Origin: an uncultured Lachnospiraceae bacterium
Lineage (GTDB): Bacteria; Bacillota; Clostridia; Lachnospirales; Lachnospiraceae
Assembly: GCA_902797475.1 (NCBI GenBank)
Contig: CADBTG010000285.1
Location: 1-8,872 of the forward strand
Reading direction: 5' to 3'
DNA length: 8,872 nucleotides
Each line of letters opens with the position of its first letter. Position 1 is the first letter of the stretch. Below are positions 1-6,810 of this stretch, piece after piece. A program made the translations under genes and the position numbers. The notes under the pieces are model-generated. The model was not told the DNA's origin and did no database searches. It saw nothing but the letters and a program-made list of their open reading frames with translations.

Positions 1-9
1 GTAAATGAT

Positions 10-28
10 CCGCCGAACGGCGGTTTTT
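10..28 (+). terminator. Terminator-like hairpin upstream of folD
   Basis: CCGCC (10-14) pairs with GGCGG (19-23) around a GAAC loop and is followed directly by five T (24-28), the form of a short rho-independent terminator. The folD ribosome binding site AAGGA (29-33) starts at the next base. Stop codons at 2-4 (TAA) and 6-8 (TGA) fit an upstream gene ending at or before the window edge, but no coding sequence can be read there. It could end the upstream transcript, or act as a leaky attenuator if folD is read from upstream. No promoter is visible between it and folD. Confidence 0.65.
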
Positions 29-40
29 AAGGAATGAAAA

Positions 41-880
41 ATGGCACAGTTAATTGACGGAAAGAAGATCTCCGCGGAGATCAAGGACGAACTGAAGGAA
101 AAGGTTGCGGCGCTTAAGGCGGAAGGCAGGGAGATTACCCTTGCGGTCATCCAGGTCGGAAACGACAAGGCTTCCACCGTTTATGTCGGCAATAAAAAGA
201 AGGCCTGTGAGTATATCGGCGTGCGCTCTTTGGCGTATGAGCTTCCCGAGGAAACGACCGAGGAGGAGCTTTTGAACCTTGTGAAGGAACTGAATGCGAG
301 AAAGGATGTCAACGGCATTCTCGTGCAGCTGCCGCTTCCGGCACACATTTACGAGGACCGGATTCTTCTGGCAATCGACCCCGATAAGGATGTGGACGGC
401 TTCCATCCGGTAAATGTGGGACGTCTCTGGATCGGAGAGGAAGGCTTCCTTTCCTGTACGCCCGCAGGCGTGATCCAGCTGCTGAAGCGCACGGGAATTG
501 AGATTTCCGGCAAAAACTGTGTTGTAATCGGACGCAGCAACATCGTCGGAAAGCCCATGGCAGCGCTACTGCTTCGTGAGAACGGCACCGTAACGATCTG
601 TCATTCCCGCACGAAGAACCTTGCCGAGGTGACGAAGCAGGCGGACATTCTCGTGGTGGCAATCGGCAAGCCGAATTACATCACGGCGGATTACGTGAAG
701 GAAGGCGCCGTTGTCATCGATGTAGGCATCCATCGGAATGCAGACAATAAGCTGACCGGAGACGTGGATTTTGAGAGCGTTTCCGAGAAGGCATCCTATA
801 TTACCCCGGTACCCGGCGGTGTCGGACCGATGACGATTGCGATGCTGATGTGCAACGTTGTCAGAAGCGTCGGAAAGTAA
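41..880 (+). CDS. folD: Bifunctional methylenetetrahydrofolate dehydrogenase / methenyltetrahydrofolate cyclohydrolase FolD
   Basis: FolD is a cytosolic enzyme that oxidises 5,10-methylene-THF to 5,10-methenyl-THF using NADP+ and hydrolyses it to 10-formyl-THF, supplying one-carbon units for purines and formyl-Met-tRNA. The 279 residues match the usual family length. The N-terminal catalytic domain shows Tyr48-x3-Lys52, the catalytic pair aligned with E. coli Tyr50/Lys54, then QLPLP (96-100) and DKDVDGFHP (115-123). The Rossmann part has VVIGRSNIVGKP (161-172), and the C-terminus carries the signature TPVPGGVGPMT (255-265). The ATG at 41 is preceded by AAGGA at 29-33. It is the first gene of the block, 9 nt before rimO. 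No residue looks missing. The identification is firm; NADP+ preference is taken from the family. Confidence 0.97.
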   Translation: MAQLIDGKKISAEIKDELKEKVAALKAEGREITLAVIQVGNDKASTVYVGNKKKACEYIGVRSLAYELPEETTEEELLNLVKELNARKDVNGILVQLPLPAHIYEDRILLAIDPDKDVDGFHPVNVGRLWIGEEGFLSCTPAGVIQLLKRTGIEISGKNCVVIGRSNIVGKPMAALLLRENGTVTICHSRTKNLAEVTKQADILVVAIGKPNYITADYVKEGAVVIDVGIHRNADNKLTGDVDFESVSEKASYITPVPGGVGPMTIAMLMCNVVRSVGK

Positions 881-889
881 GGAGACGGT

Positions 890-2206
890 ATGAAGGTCTG
901 TTTGATCTCTCTCGGCTGTGACAAGAACCTTGTGGACAGCGAGAAGATGCTCGGTCTTTTGCGTGATGCGGGGCACGAAATCACGGATGATGAGAACGAG
1001 GCGGAAGCCATCATCATCAATTCCTGCTGCTTTATCCATGACGCCAAAGAGGAAAGCATCGAAAACATCATTGCCGCGGCGGAACGAAAGAAGAGCGGCG
1101 TATTAAAGCGGCTTGTGGTGACAGGCTGTCTTGCCGAACGGTATGCGGACGAAATCCGAAAGGAGATTCCCGAGGTGGACGCCGTTTTGGGAACGACCGC
1201 GTGGGAATCCGTTACGGCTGCTCTGAAAACGAAAAAAGGAATTACAAAAAAGCGCGAGCTTTCGTATCTTCCGGACCCGAAGGTCAGACGTTTTCAGGCG
1301 CCCGGCAACCATGTGTCCTATCTGAAAATATCCGAGGGATGCAACAAGCACTGCACATACTGCGTCATTCCGTCGGTGCGCGGACCTTACCGCTCATTTT
1401 CCATGGAAGAGCTCGTCGCGGAGGCCTCGGAGCTGGCTGAAGCCGGTGCAAAGGAGCTGATTCTCGTGGCGCAGGATACGACCGTTTACGGTGTTGATCT
1501 ATACGGCGAAAAGAAGCTTCCGGAGCTGCTTCAAAGACTGTGCAAGATCGACGGAATCGAAAGAATCCGCCTGATGTACTGCTACCCCGAAGAAATCACC
1601 GATGAGTTGATTGCGGTGATGAAGGAGGAGCCGAAGATTTGCAAATACCTCGACATGCCGATTCAGCATGCAAGCGACGAAATCCTTAAGCGGATGGGCA
1701 GAAAGACAACGGAGAAGGAGCTTAGGACCGTATTACGAAAGCTCCGTAAGGAAATCCCCGGAATCGCCCTTCGCACGACGCTGATCACCGGCTTTCCGGG
1801 CGAGACGGAAGAGGACATGGAGAAACTTAAAAAGTTCGTGGTCAGCGGCAAATTCGACAGACTCGGCGTGTTCCCCTACTCAAAAGAGGAGGGTACTCCG
1901 GCGGCCGTGATGAAGAATCAGGTCCCGAAGAGAATCCGTGTCCGCAGGAAAAACGAAATCATGCGCCTGCAGCGTGACATTTGCGCGGAAAAGGCGAAGA
2001 AATGCATCGGAAAGAGATTCGACGTCATGGTTGACGGATTTCTGCCCGGTGAGGAGGTCTATGTCGGACGGACCTACCGGGATGCTCCCGGGATTGACGG
2101 CATGGTTTACTTTACGGCAAACCGTACCCTCATGTCCGGCGAAACCGTTTCGGTTCGCATTACCGGAGCGGGAGAATACGATTTGATTGGAGAGATAAAA
2201 GAATGA
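890..2206 (+). CDS. rimO: Ribosomal protein S12 methylthiotransferase RimO
   Basis: RimO is a radical-SAM methylthiotransferase that adds a methylthio group to a conserved aspartate of ribosomal protein S12. The 438 residues show the full three-domain plan. The N-terminal MTTase domain has its cluster cysteines at Cys10 (SLGCDKN), Cys46 (INSCCF) and Cys80 (VTGC). The radical-SAM core has Cys151, Cys155 and Cys158 (GCNKHCTYC) for the SAM-binding [4Fe-4S] cluster. A C-terminal TRAM domain spans about 371-437. The motif APGIDGMVYFT (399-409) in the TRAM region and the short SLGCDKNLVDSE start favour RimO over the tRNA-modifying relatives MiaB and MtaB. The SD AAGGAG (879-884) overlaps the folD stop, with 5 nt spacing to the ATG. 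The stop overlaps the pgsA start by 4 nt (ATGA), which suggests translational coupling. Confidence 0.95.
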   Translation: MKVCLISLGCDKNLVDSEKMLGLLRDAGHEITDDENEAEAIIINSCCFIHDAKEESIENIIAAAERKKSGVLKRLVVTGCLAERYADEIRKEIPEVDAVLGTTAWESVTAALKTKKGITKKRELSYLPDPKVRRFQAPGNHVSYLKISEGCNKHCTYCVIPSVRGPYRSFSMEELVAEASELAEAGAKELILVAQDTTVYGVDLYGEKKLPELLQRLCKIDGIERIRLMYCYPEEITDELIAVMKEEPKICKYLDMPIQHASDEILKRMGRKTTEKELRTVLRKLRKEIPGIALRTTLITGFPGETEEDMEKLKKFVVSGKFDRLGVFPYSKEEGTPAAVMKNQVPKRIRVRRKNEIMRLQRDICAEKAKKCIGKRFDVMVDGFLPGEEVYVGRTYRDAPGIDGMVYFTANRTLMSGETVSVRITGAGEYDLIGEIKE

Positions 2207-2769
2207 ATGTTCCGAACAAACTCACCATAATCAGAGTCTTCATGATTCCCTTCTTCGTGATTTTACTGTTGTTTGAGGACATACTTCCGTATTTCAACTT
2301 CTTTGCGCTTGCGGTTTTCGCGCTCGCCAGTTTTACGGACTTTTTGGACGGACATATCGCGAGAAAATACAACCTCGTAACGACTTTCGGAAAATTCATG
2401 GACCCGCTTGCGGATAAGATTCTTGTCTGCACGGCACTCATCATGCTGATCGAATTCGACCGGATTCCCGCCGTAGTCGTAGCCATCATCATGGCACGTG
2501 ACTTCATCATCAGCGGTTTCCGTCTGATTGCAAGCGACAAGGGCATCGTCATTGCGGCCGGCTGGCTCGGTAAGATCAAGACCGTGGTCCAGATGGTCAT
2601 GTGCATGCTTCTTCTGTTCACCGCAGGCGATACCTTTGACGGCATCATCTTCGACATCGCAAGAGTTCTGGGGCAGATTGCCATGTGGCTCGCCCTGATT
2701 CTGACCGTTTTGAGCCTTATTGTTTACATTTGGGATAACCGGGAGGTCCTGAGGGACAAACATGAGTAG
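2203..2769 (+). CDS. pgsA: CDP-diacylglycerol--glycerol-3-phosphate 3-phosphatidyltransferase PgsA
   Basis: PgsA is an integral membrane enzyme that transfers a phosphatidyl group from CDP-diacylglycerol to glycerol-3-phosphate, the committed step to phosphatidylglycerol and cardiolipin. The CDP-alcohol phosphatidyltransferase signature is complete: Asp46-x2-Asp49-Gly50-x2-Ala53-Arg54-x8-Gly63-x3-Asp67-x3-Asp71, where the aspartates bind the metal and activate the hydroxyl. Hydrophobic segments at about 8-28, 31-45, 74-97, 125-141 and 155-177 fit the usual six-helix fold. ARDFIISGFR (98-107) resembles the region typical of PgsA rather than PssA. At 188 residues it has normal length. The SD GGAG (2189-2192) lies inside rimO. 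It overlaps rimO by 4 nt and the next gene by 8 nt, so it is probably co-translated with both. Glycerol-3-phosphate as acceptor is inferred from family resemblance and from rimO-pgsA synteny. Confidence 0.92.
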   Translation: MNVPNKLTIIRVFMIPFFVILLLFEDILPYFNFFALAVFALASFTDFLDGHIARKYNLVTTFGKFMDPLADKILVCTALIMLIEFDRIPAVVVAIIMARDFIISGFRLIASDKGIVIAAGWLGKIKTVVQMVMCMLLLFTAGDTFDGIIFDIARVLGQIAMWLALILTVLSLIVYIWDNREVLRDKHE

Positions 2770-4708
2770 AGTTGTCGTCATCGGAGGGGGTGCAGCGGGC
2801 ATGATGGCCGCCGTTTCCGCGGCAGAATGCGGGAACCGGGTCACCCTTCTTGAGAAGAACGAAAAACTCGGAAAGAAGATTTACATCACGGGCAAGGGCC
2901 GGTGCAACTTCACGAATGCCTGCGACAGGGAGGAGTTTTTCGATAAAATCGTAACGAATCCGCGGTTTTTGTACAGTGCATTCCACACATTTTCCAACGA
3001 AGATGCCATGGCATTTTTCGAGAACCGGGGCATGCCTGTCAAGGTGGAGCGCGGCAATCGGGCTTTTCCGGTTTCCGATCATGCTTCCGATGTCACGAAG
3101 GTGCTTTCGGACGAAATGAAGCGGCTCGGCGTGACGGTAAGGCTTCGCTGCGAGGTTTCGGGAATCGAAACCGTGCCGTACCGGGGAACCGGGAAAAAGG
3201 ACACATGGAATGCTGCCGTAAGCGGCGTGCGGCTTTCCCACGGAGAAACTGTTCCGGCCGATGTGATCATCGTTGCAACGGGAGGACTTTCGTATCCCTC
3301 CACGGGATCGACCGGTGACGGCTACCGCTTTGCGGAGAAGGCCGGCCACACGGTGACGAAGAGAAGTCCGTCCTTAGTTTCGCTTTCCGCGCAGGAACCG
3401 TTTTGCAGCGAGCTTATGGGCCTTACGCTTCGAAATGTCGGTGTCCGTTTCGTCAAGCAGGACGAAACGCTTTATGAGGACTTCGGAGAGCTTCTTTTCA
3501 CGCATAAAGGCGTCAGCGGCCCGGTCGTTCTTTCCGCAACGGGAAAGGTCTCGGGAAGGCTTACCGGAAGCCGGCTTTTGATCAATCTGAAACCCGCGCT
3601 TTCCGAGGAACAGCTTGACGCAAGGCTTGTGCGGGAGTTCACGGGAGGCGCCTCAAAACAGCTTCGGACGATTCTCGGCGCGCTTGTTCCGTCGGCCATG
3701 GCCGATTTCGTTTTAAAACAGGCCGGCATCGAGCCGACCGTTCGCGGCGCGGAAGTGACCAGGCAGATGCGCGCGTCGCTTTCCTCGGCGCTTCGTAACT
3801 TCACGCTTACGATTACGGGGCTCGGCGGCTATCAGGAAGCGGTCGTTACAAAAGGCGGCGTTGCCGTTACGGAAATCAATCCGAAAACAATGGAATCGAA
3901 GCTTGTCCGCGGGCTCCGCTTTGCCGGAGAACTGCTCGACGTGGACGGACTTACGGGCGGATTTAACCTGCAGATTGCCTGGAGCACCGGGTATCTTGCA
4001 GGTCGCATAAAAGAACAGGAGGCGAAAGCCATGAGCATTAACATTGCCATTGACGGACCTGCGGGCGCAGGAAAGAGCACGATTGCAAAGGCAGTCGCGA
4101 AGAGACTCGGCTACATCTACGTCGATACGGGAGCCATGTACCGGACCATCGCGCTTTACCTTCTTCGAAAGGGCATCAAGGCCGATGACACCGAAGCAAT
4201 CGGAAAGGCCGGCCGTGAGGCGGAGGTTTCGATTGATTACGTAAACGGCGAGCAGCAGGTTCTTCTGTTCGGGGAAAATGTGAGCGGTCTCATCCGTACG
4301 GAGGAGGTCGGCAACATGGCGAGCGCTTCGTCGGTGAATAAGGACATCCGTGACAAAATGGCGGATTTGCAGCGCGAGCTAGCACGCACGAAGAATGTGG
4401 TCATGGACGGCCGCGACATCGGAACGAACGTGCTTCCGAATGCCCAGGTGAAGGTGTACCTGACCGCCTCGGTAGAGGTCCGCGCCATGCGCCGCGTGAA
4501 GGAGTATGAGCAGAAGGGCATCCGGGCCGATTATGAGCAGGTTGCAAAGGACATCGAGGAGCGCGATTACCGCGACATGCACCGCGAGCATGCGCCGCTT
4601 TGCCGTGCCGGGGATGCCGTGCTTTTGGACACGTCCGACATGACGATCGAAGAGGTTGAGGATGCCATGATTCGCATCATTGAGGAGAAGCTTTCCGCTA
4701 AGCAGTGA
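2762..4708 (+). CDS. cmk: Fusion of HI0933/BaiN-like FAD oxidoreductase with (d)CMP kinase
   Basis: One uninterrupted 648-residue frame holds two complete proteins. Residues 1 to about 414 are an HI0933/BaiN-type flavoprotein: FAD-binding GGGAAG (8-13), the family signature ITGKGRCNFTN (42-52), ATGGLSYPSTGSTGDGY (172-188) and a C-terminal GLTGGFNLQIAWSTGYLAG (396-414). Its substrate is unknown; names such as aminoacetone oxidase or BaiN are carried over from relatives. Residues 424-648 are cytidylate kinase, which phosphorylates CMP and dCMP using ATP: P-loop GPAGAGKST (432-440), DTGAMYR (455-461), MDGRDIGT (548-555) and RDYRDMHREHAPL (601-613). Only nine residues join the halves, about where each partner normally ends or starts. 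An SD and ATG sit inside the join, so free Cmk may also be made. The ATG at 2762 follows GAGGG (2751-2755) and overlaps pgsA by 8 nt. Confidence 0.9.
   Translation: MSRVVVIGGGAAGMMAAVSAAECGNRVTLLEKNEKLGKKIYITGKGRCNFTNACDREEFFDKIVTNPRFLYSAFHTFSNEDAMAFFENRGMPVKVERGNRAFPVSDHASDVTKVLSDEMKRLGVTVRLRCEVSGIETVPYRGTGKKDTWNAAVSGVRLSHGETVPADVIIVATGGLSYPSTGSTGDGYRFAEKAGHTVTKRSPSLVSLSAQEPFCSELMGLTLRNVGVRFVKQDETLYEDFGELLFTHKGVSGPVVLSATGKVSGRLTGSRLLINLKPALSEEQLDARLVREFTGGASKQLRTILGALVPSAMADFVLKQAGIEPTVRGAEVTRQMRASLSSALRNFTLTITGLGGYQEAVVTKGGVAVTEINPKTMESKLVRGLRFAGELLDVDGLTGGFNLQIAWSTGYLAGRIKEQEAKAMSINIAIDGPAGAGKSTIAKAVAKRLGYIYVDTGAMYRTIALYLLRKGIKADDTEAIGKAGREAEVSIDYVNGEQQVLLFGENVSGLIRTEEVGNMASASSVNKDIRDKMADLQRELARTKNVVMDGRDIGTNVLPNAQVKVYLTASVEVRAMRRVKEYEQKGIRADYEQVAKDIEERDYRDMHREHAPLCRAGDAVLLDTSDMTIEEVEDAMIRIIEEKLSAKQ
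4017..4033 (+). promoter_or_regulatory. Internal Shine-Dalgarno and ATG for free cytidylate kinase
   Basis: A perfect AGGAGG at 4017-4022 lies 8 nt before an in-frame ATG at 4031, at codon 424 of the fusion. Starting there gives a 225-residue protein beginning MSINIAIDGPAGAGKST, the normal length and N-terminus of Cmk. This fits an ordinary intergenic start that remained when the upstream stop was lost. Whether the ribosome uses it cannot be told from sequence alone. Confidence 0.7.
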
Positions 4709-4730
4709 GGAAGGGGTCGCATTTTCCGAA

Positions 4731-4748
4731 AAGGAGGACACAGGCGTG
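4731..4748 (+). promoter_or_regulatory. Ribosome binding site fixing the GTG start of ispH
   Basis: AAGGAGG at 4731-4737 is 8 nt before GTG at 4746. The frame stays open upstream to a TTG at 4680, but that start would add 22 residues with no resemblance to IspH and would overlap the end of cmk without a good SD. From the GTG the protein begins MNIRLAKTAGFCFGVRRAV, the typical IspH N-terminus, so GTG is chosen. Confidence 0.85.
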
Positions 4749-6752
4749 AATATCCGGCTTGCCAAAACCGCAGGCTTCTGTTTCGGCGTGAGAAGAGCCG
4801 TGGATACGGTCATCCGTCTTACGGAAGAGGGAAACGGACCGGTTTATACGTTCGGACCGATCATCCATAACGAAACCGTTGTGAACGATCTTGCCGCGCG
4901 CGGCGTCGTCACGCTTACGGGAATTGAAGACCTGCAGTCCGTCACCGAGGGGACCGTCGTGATCCGCTCGCACGGCGTGCCGCGGGAAATCCACGAGGCC
5001 ATGCGAAAGAGGGAAGAGGAAACCGGCGGAAAAGTCCGCATCACGGATGCTACCTGTCCTTTCGTGAAGAAGATTCACGGAATCGTCGAAAAGGCGGGTC
5101 TTGAGGGCAGGCACGTTCTCATCTGCGGCGACCGGGAACACCCCGAAGTAAAAGGCATTACGGGGTGGTGCACGGGGCCTGTTTCGGTCATTGCATCGCT
5201 TGAGGAAGCGAAGCAGATCATCGATACGCTTCCGAAGGCTTTGTGCATTGTGGCGCAGACCACTTTTGATTACAAGAAATTCAAATCCATTATTGCATTT
5301 TTCAGCGATTTTGGGTATAATAGCAACGATAGTGTGGTAAATACTATCTGCAATGCCACGGAGGAGCGACAGACGGAGGCTCGTCTTCTTGCCGGGGAGT
5401 GCGATGCGATGGTCGTAATCGGGAGCGAAAACAGCTCCAATACGAGAAAGCTTTACGAAATCTGTAAGGCGGTCTGTCCGTCCACTTTCTACGTGCAGTC
5501 GGCTGATTATCCTGATTACAAAGCCTTTAAATCTTTTCGTTGCATAGGTATTACGGCCGGGGCATCTACCCCGAGCACTATAATTGAGGAGGTTCAAAAT
5601 CGAATGTCGGAAGATAATTTTGAACAGATGTTGGAAGAATCATTTAAGACAATACATAACGGAGAGGTAGTGGAAGGCACGGTAATTCGTGTTAAGGAAG
5701 ACGAGATTGCCCTGAATATCGGCTATAAGGCGGACGGCATCCTGACCAAGAGTGAATACTCAAGCCAGCCCGTTGCAGACCTTCGTGAGGTTGTTAAGGA
5801 AGGTGACAAGCTTTCCGTTAAGGTTGTGAAAGTAAACGACGGAGACGGACAGGTTCTTCTGAGCCGCAGACGTCTTGCTCAGGAGCGCAGCAGCCAGGTG
5901 CTTCAGGATGCGTTCGAGAACAAGACCGTCATTACCGCTAAGGTTACGGATGTTGTAAAGGGCGGACTCAGCGTATTGGTTGACGAGTGCCGCGTATTCA
6001 TCCCGGCAAGCCTTGTTTCCGACGTATTTGAAAGAGATCTTACGAAGTATCAGGGACAGGAGATTTCCTTCCTGATTACGGACTATGATCCGAAGAAACG
6101 CTCGATCATCGGTAACCGCAAGGTTCTCGTTGCCGAGCAGCGCAAGGCCGCTTTGGAAGCAGCTCTTTCCCGCATTAAGGTAGGCGATGTTGTGGAAGGT
6201 ACCGTTAAGAACGTTACGGACTTCGGCGCATTCATCGATATCGGCGGCGTAGACGGCCTGCTTCACATTTCCGAGATGTCCTGGGGACGGATCGGCAACC
6301 CGAAGAAGCATTATAAGCCCGGCGATACCGTTCGGGTATTCATTAAAGACATCAACAACGACAAGATTGCACTCAGCAAGCGGTTTGACGATGAGAATCC
6401 CTGGGCAGACGCAGAAAAGCGCTTCGCTCCCGGAACAATCGTAACCGGACGTGTTGCCCGTATGACCGATTTCGGTGCTTTCGTTGAGATTGCACCCGGT
6501 GTTGACGCTCTGCTTCATGTATCCCAGATTTCCAGAAAGCGCGTTGAGAAGCCTGCCGATGTCTTGAAGATCGGTCAGGAAATCGAAGCTTTGATTCTGG
6601 AGCTGAGACCCGAAGAGAAGAAGATCAGCATCAGCATGAGAGCACTCAGTGAGGAGAGAGGCGAGGCAGTTCCCGAGGACGAAGCTCCCGCAGAGGAAGC
6701 ATCTGTCGAGGAGGCTCCCGTTGCGGAGGAGACCCCGGCCGATCCCGAATAA
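4746..6752 (+). CDS. ispH-rpsA: Fusion of IspH (HMBPP reductase) with 30S ribosomal protein S1
   Basis: The frame encodes 668 residues. Residues 1-286 are IspH, the iron-sulfur enzyme that reduces HMBPP to IPP and DMAPP in the last step of the MEP isoprenoid pathway. Cluster ligands Cys12 (GFCFGV), Cys104 (DATCPF) and Cys202 (TICNAT) are present, as are His41, His76, His132 and Glu134 of the active site and SSN (230-232). From about 287 follows S1, which binds mRNA and helps start translation. Four S1 domains lie at about 306-375, 392-459, 479-547 and 563-632; the last two have the clearest motif (TDFGAF, then LLHIS or LLHVS). The tail 637-668 is rich in Glu, Ala and Pro. This fusion is known in Clostridia. 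Valine codons differ strongly between the halves, and an internal SD/ATG marks the S1 start. It begins 37 nt after cmk. Confidence 0.94.
   Translation: MNIRLAKTAGFCFGVRRAVDTVIRLTEEGNGPVYTFGPIIHNETVVNDLAARGVVTLTGIEDLQSVTEGTVVIRSHGVPREIHEAMRKREEETGGKVRITDATCPFVKKIHGIVEKAGLEGRHVLICGDREHPEVKGITGWCTGPVSVIASLEEAKQIIDTLPKALCIVAQTTFDYKKFKSIIAFFSDFGYNSNDSVVNTICNATEERQTEARLLAGECDAMVVIGSENSSNTRKLYEICKAVCPSTFYVQSADYPDYKAFKSFRCIGITAGASTPSTIIEEVQNRMSEDNFEQMLEESFKTIHNGEVVEGTVIRVKEDEIALNIGYKADGILTKSEYSSQPVADLREVVKEGDKLSVKVVKVNDGDGQVLLSRRRLAQERSSQVLQDAFENKTVITAKVTDVVKGGLSVLVDECRVFIPASLVSDVFERDLTKYQGQEISFLITDYDPKKRSIIGNRKVLVAEQRKAALEAALSRIKVGDVVEGTVKNVTDFGAFIDIGGVDGLLHISEMSWGRIGNPKKHYKPGDTVRVFIKDINNDKIALSKRFDDENPWADAEKRFAPGTIVTGRVARMTDFGAFVEIAPGVDALLHVSQISRKRVEKPADVLKIGQEIEALILELRPEEKKISISMRALSEERGEAVPEDEAPAEEASVEEAPVAEETPADPE
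5293..5321 (+). promoter_or_regulatory. Possible internal promoter in ispH upstream of the S1 part
   Basis: A perfect -10 TATAAT (5316-5321) follows a poor -35 TTGCAT (5293-5298, three of six matches) at exactly 17 nt. Transcription would start near 5328 and leave about 275 nt before the internal S1 start. Local sequence is AT-richer than the rest of ispH. A TATAAT is expected once or twice by chance per strand in a window this size, so this is only a candidate. Confidence 0.3.
5558..5573 (+). other. Small hairpin at the IspH-S1 junction
   Basis: CGGGG (5558-5562) pairs with CCCCG (5569-5573) around a six-base loop, 12 nt upstream of the internal SD for S1. No T-run follows, so it is not a terminator. 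It could influence access to the internal start or be chance within coding sequence. Confidence 0.3.
5586..5606 (+). promoter_or_regulatory. Internal Shine-Dalgarno and ATG for free ribosomal protein S1
   Basis: GAGGAGG (5586-5592) precedes an in-frame ATG at 5604 with an 11-nt gap, slightly long but usable. The ATG is codon 287 of the fusion. The protein from there (MSEDNFEQMLEESF, 382 residues) is a complete four-domain S1 of typical Firmicutes size. The same bases encode EEVQNR at the end of IspH. Confidence 0.55.
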
Positions 6753-6775
6753 TTGGTTGATTCAAATGGGAACAT

Positions 6776-6810
6776 ACAGCACAATGGGGATTTTCCCATT
6801 GTGCTGTTTT
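6776..6810 (+). terminator. Rho-independent terminator after ispH-rpsA
   Basis: A perfect 13-bp stem pairs ACAGCACAATGGG (6776-6788) with CCCATTGTGCTGT (6795-6807) around a six-base loop and runs into TTTT (6807-6810) then AATT. It lies 24 nt after the S1 stop and 29 nt before plsX. The T-run is short, so some read-through into plsX is possible. No T-run follows the stem on the opposite strand. Confidence 0.85.

Noticed and set aside
2717..3349. 210-codon open frame on the - strand opposite the flavoprotein
   Set aside because: Antisense to conserved FAD-binding motifs and rich in residues expected from a mirrored coding frame; no supporting start signal.
4680..4745. Upstream TTG start extending IspH by 22 residues
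   Set aside because: The extension does not look like IspH and overlaps cmk. The GTG at 4746 has a far better ribosome binding site and gives the normal N-terminus.
5579..5584. Second TATAAT at the IspH-S1 junction
   Set aside because: No -35 element at 16-18 nt, no extended -10, and transcription would start within or after the internal SD, leaving no usable leader.
4698..5597. 299-codon open frame on the - strand opposite ispH
   Set aside because: It lies wholly antisense to a clear IspH with all catalytic residues, resembles no known family, and has no convincing ribosome binding site. Long antisense frames are common opposite genes with this codon bias.
5760..6518. 252-codon open frame on the - strand opposite the S1 part
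   Set aside because: Shadow of a highly biased S1 coding sequence. The translation has no recognisable domain.
6652..6749. Repetitive GAGGA-rich sequence at the end of S1
   Set aside because: It is explained by the Glu/Ala/Pro-rich acidic tail of the protein. The units are irregular and no mobile or regulatory repeat is seen.
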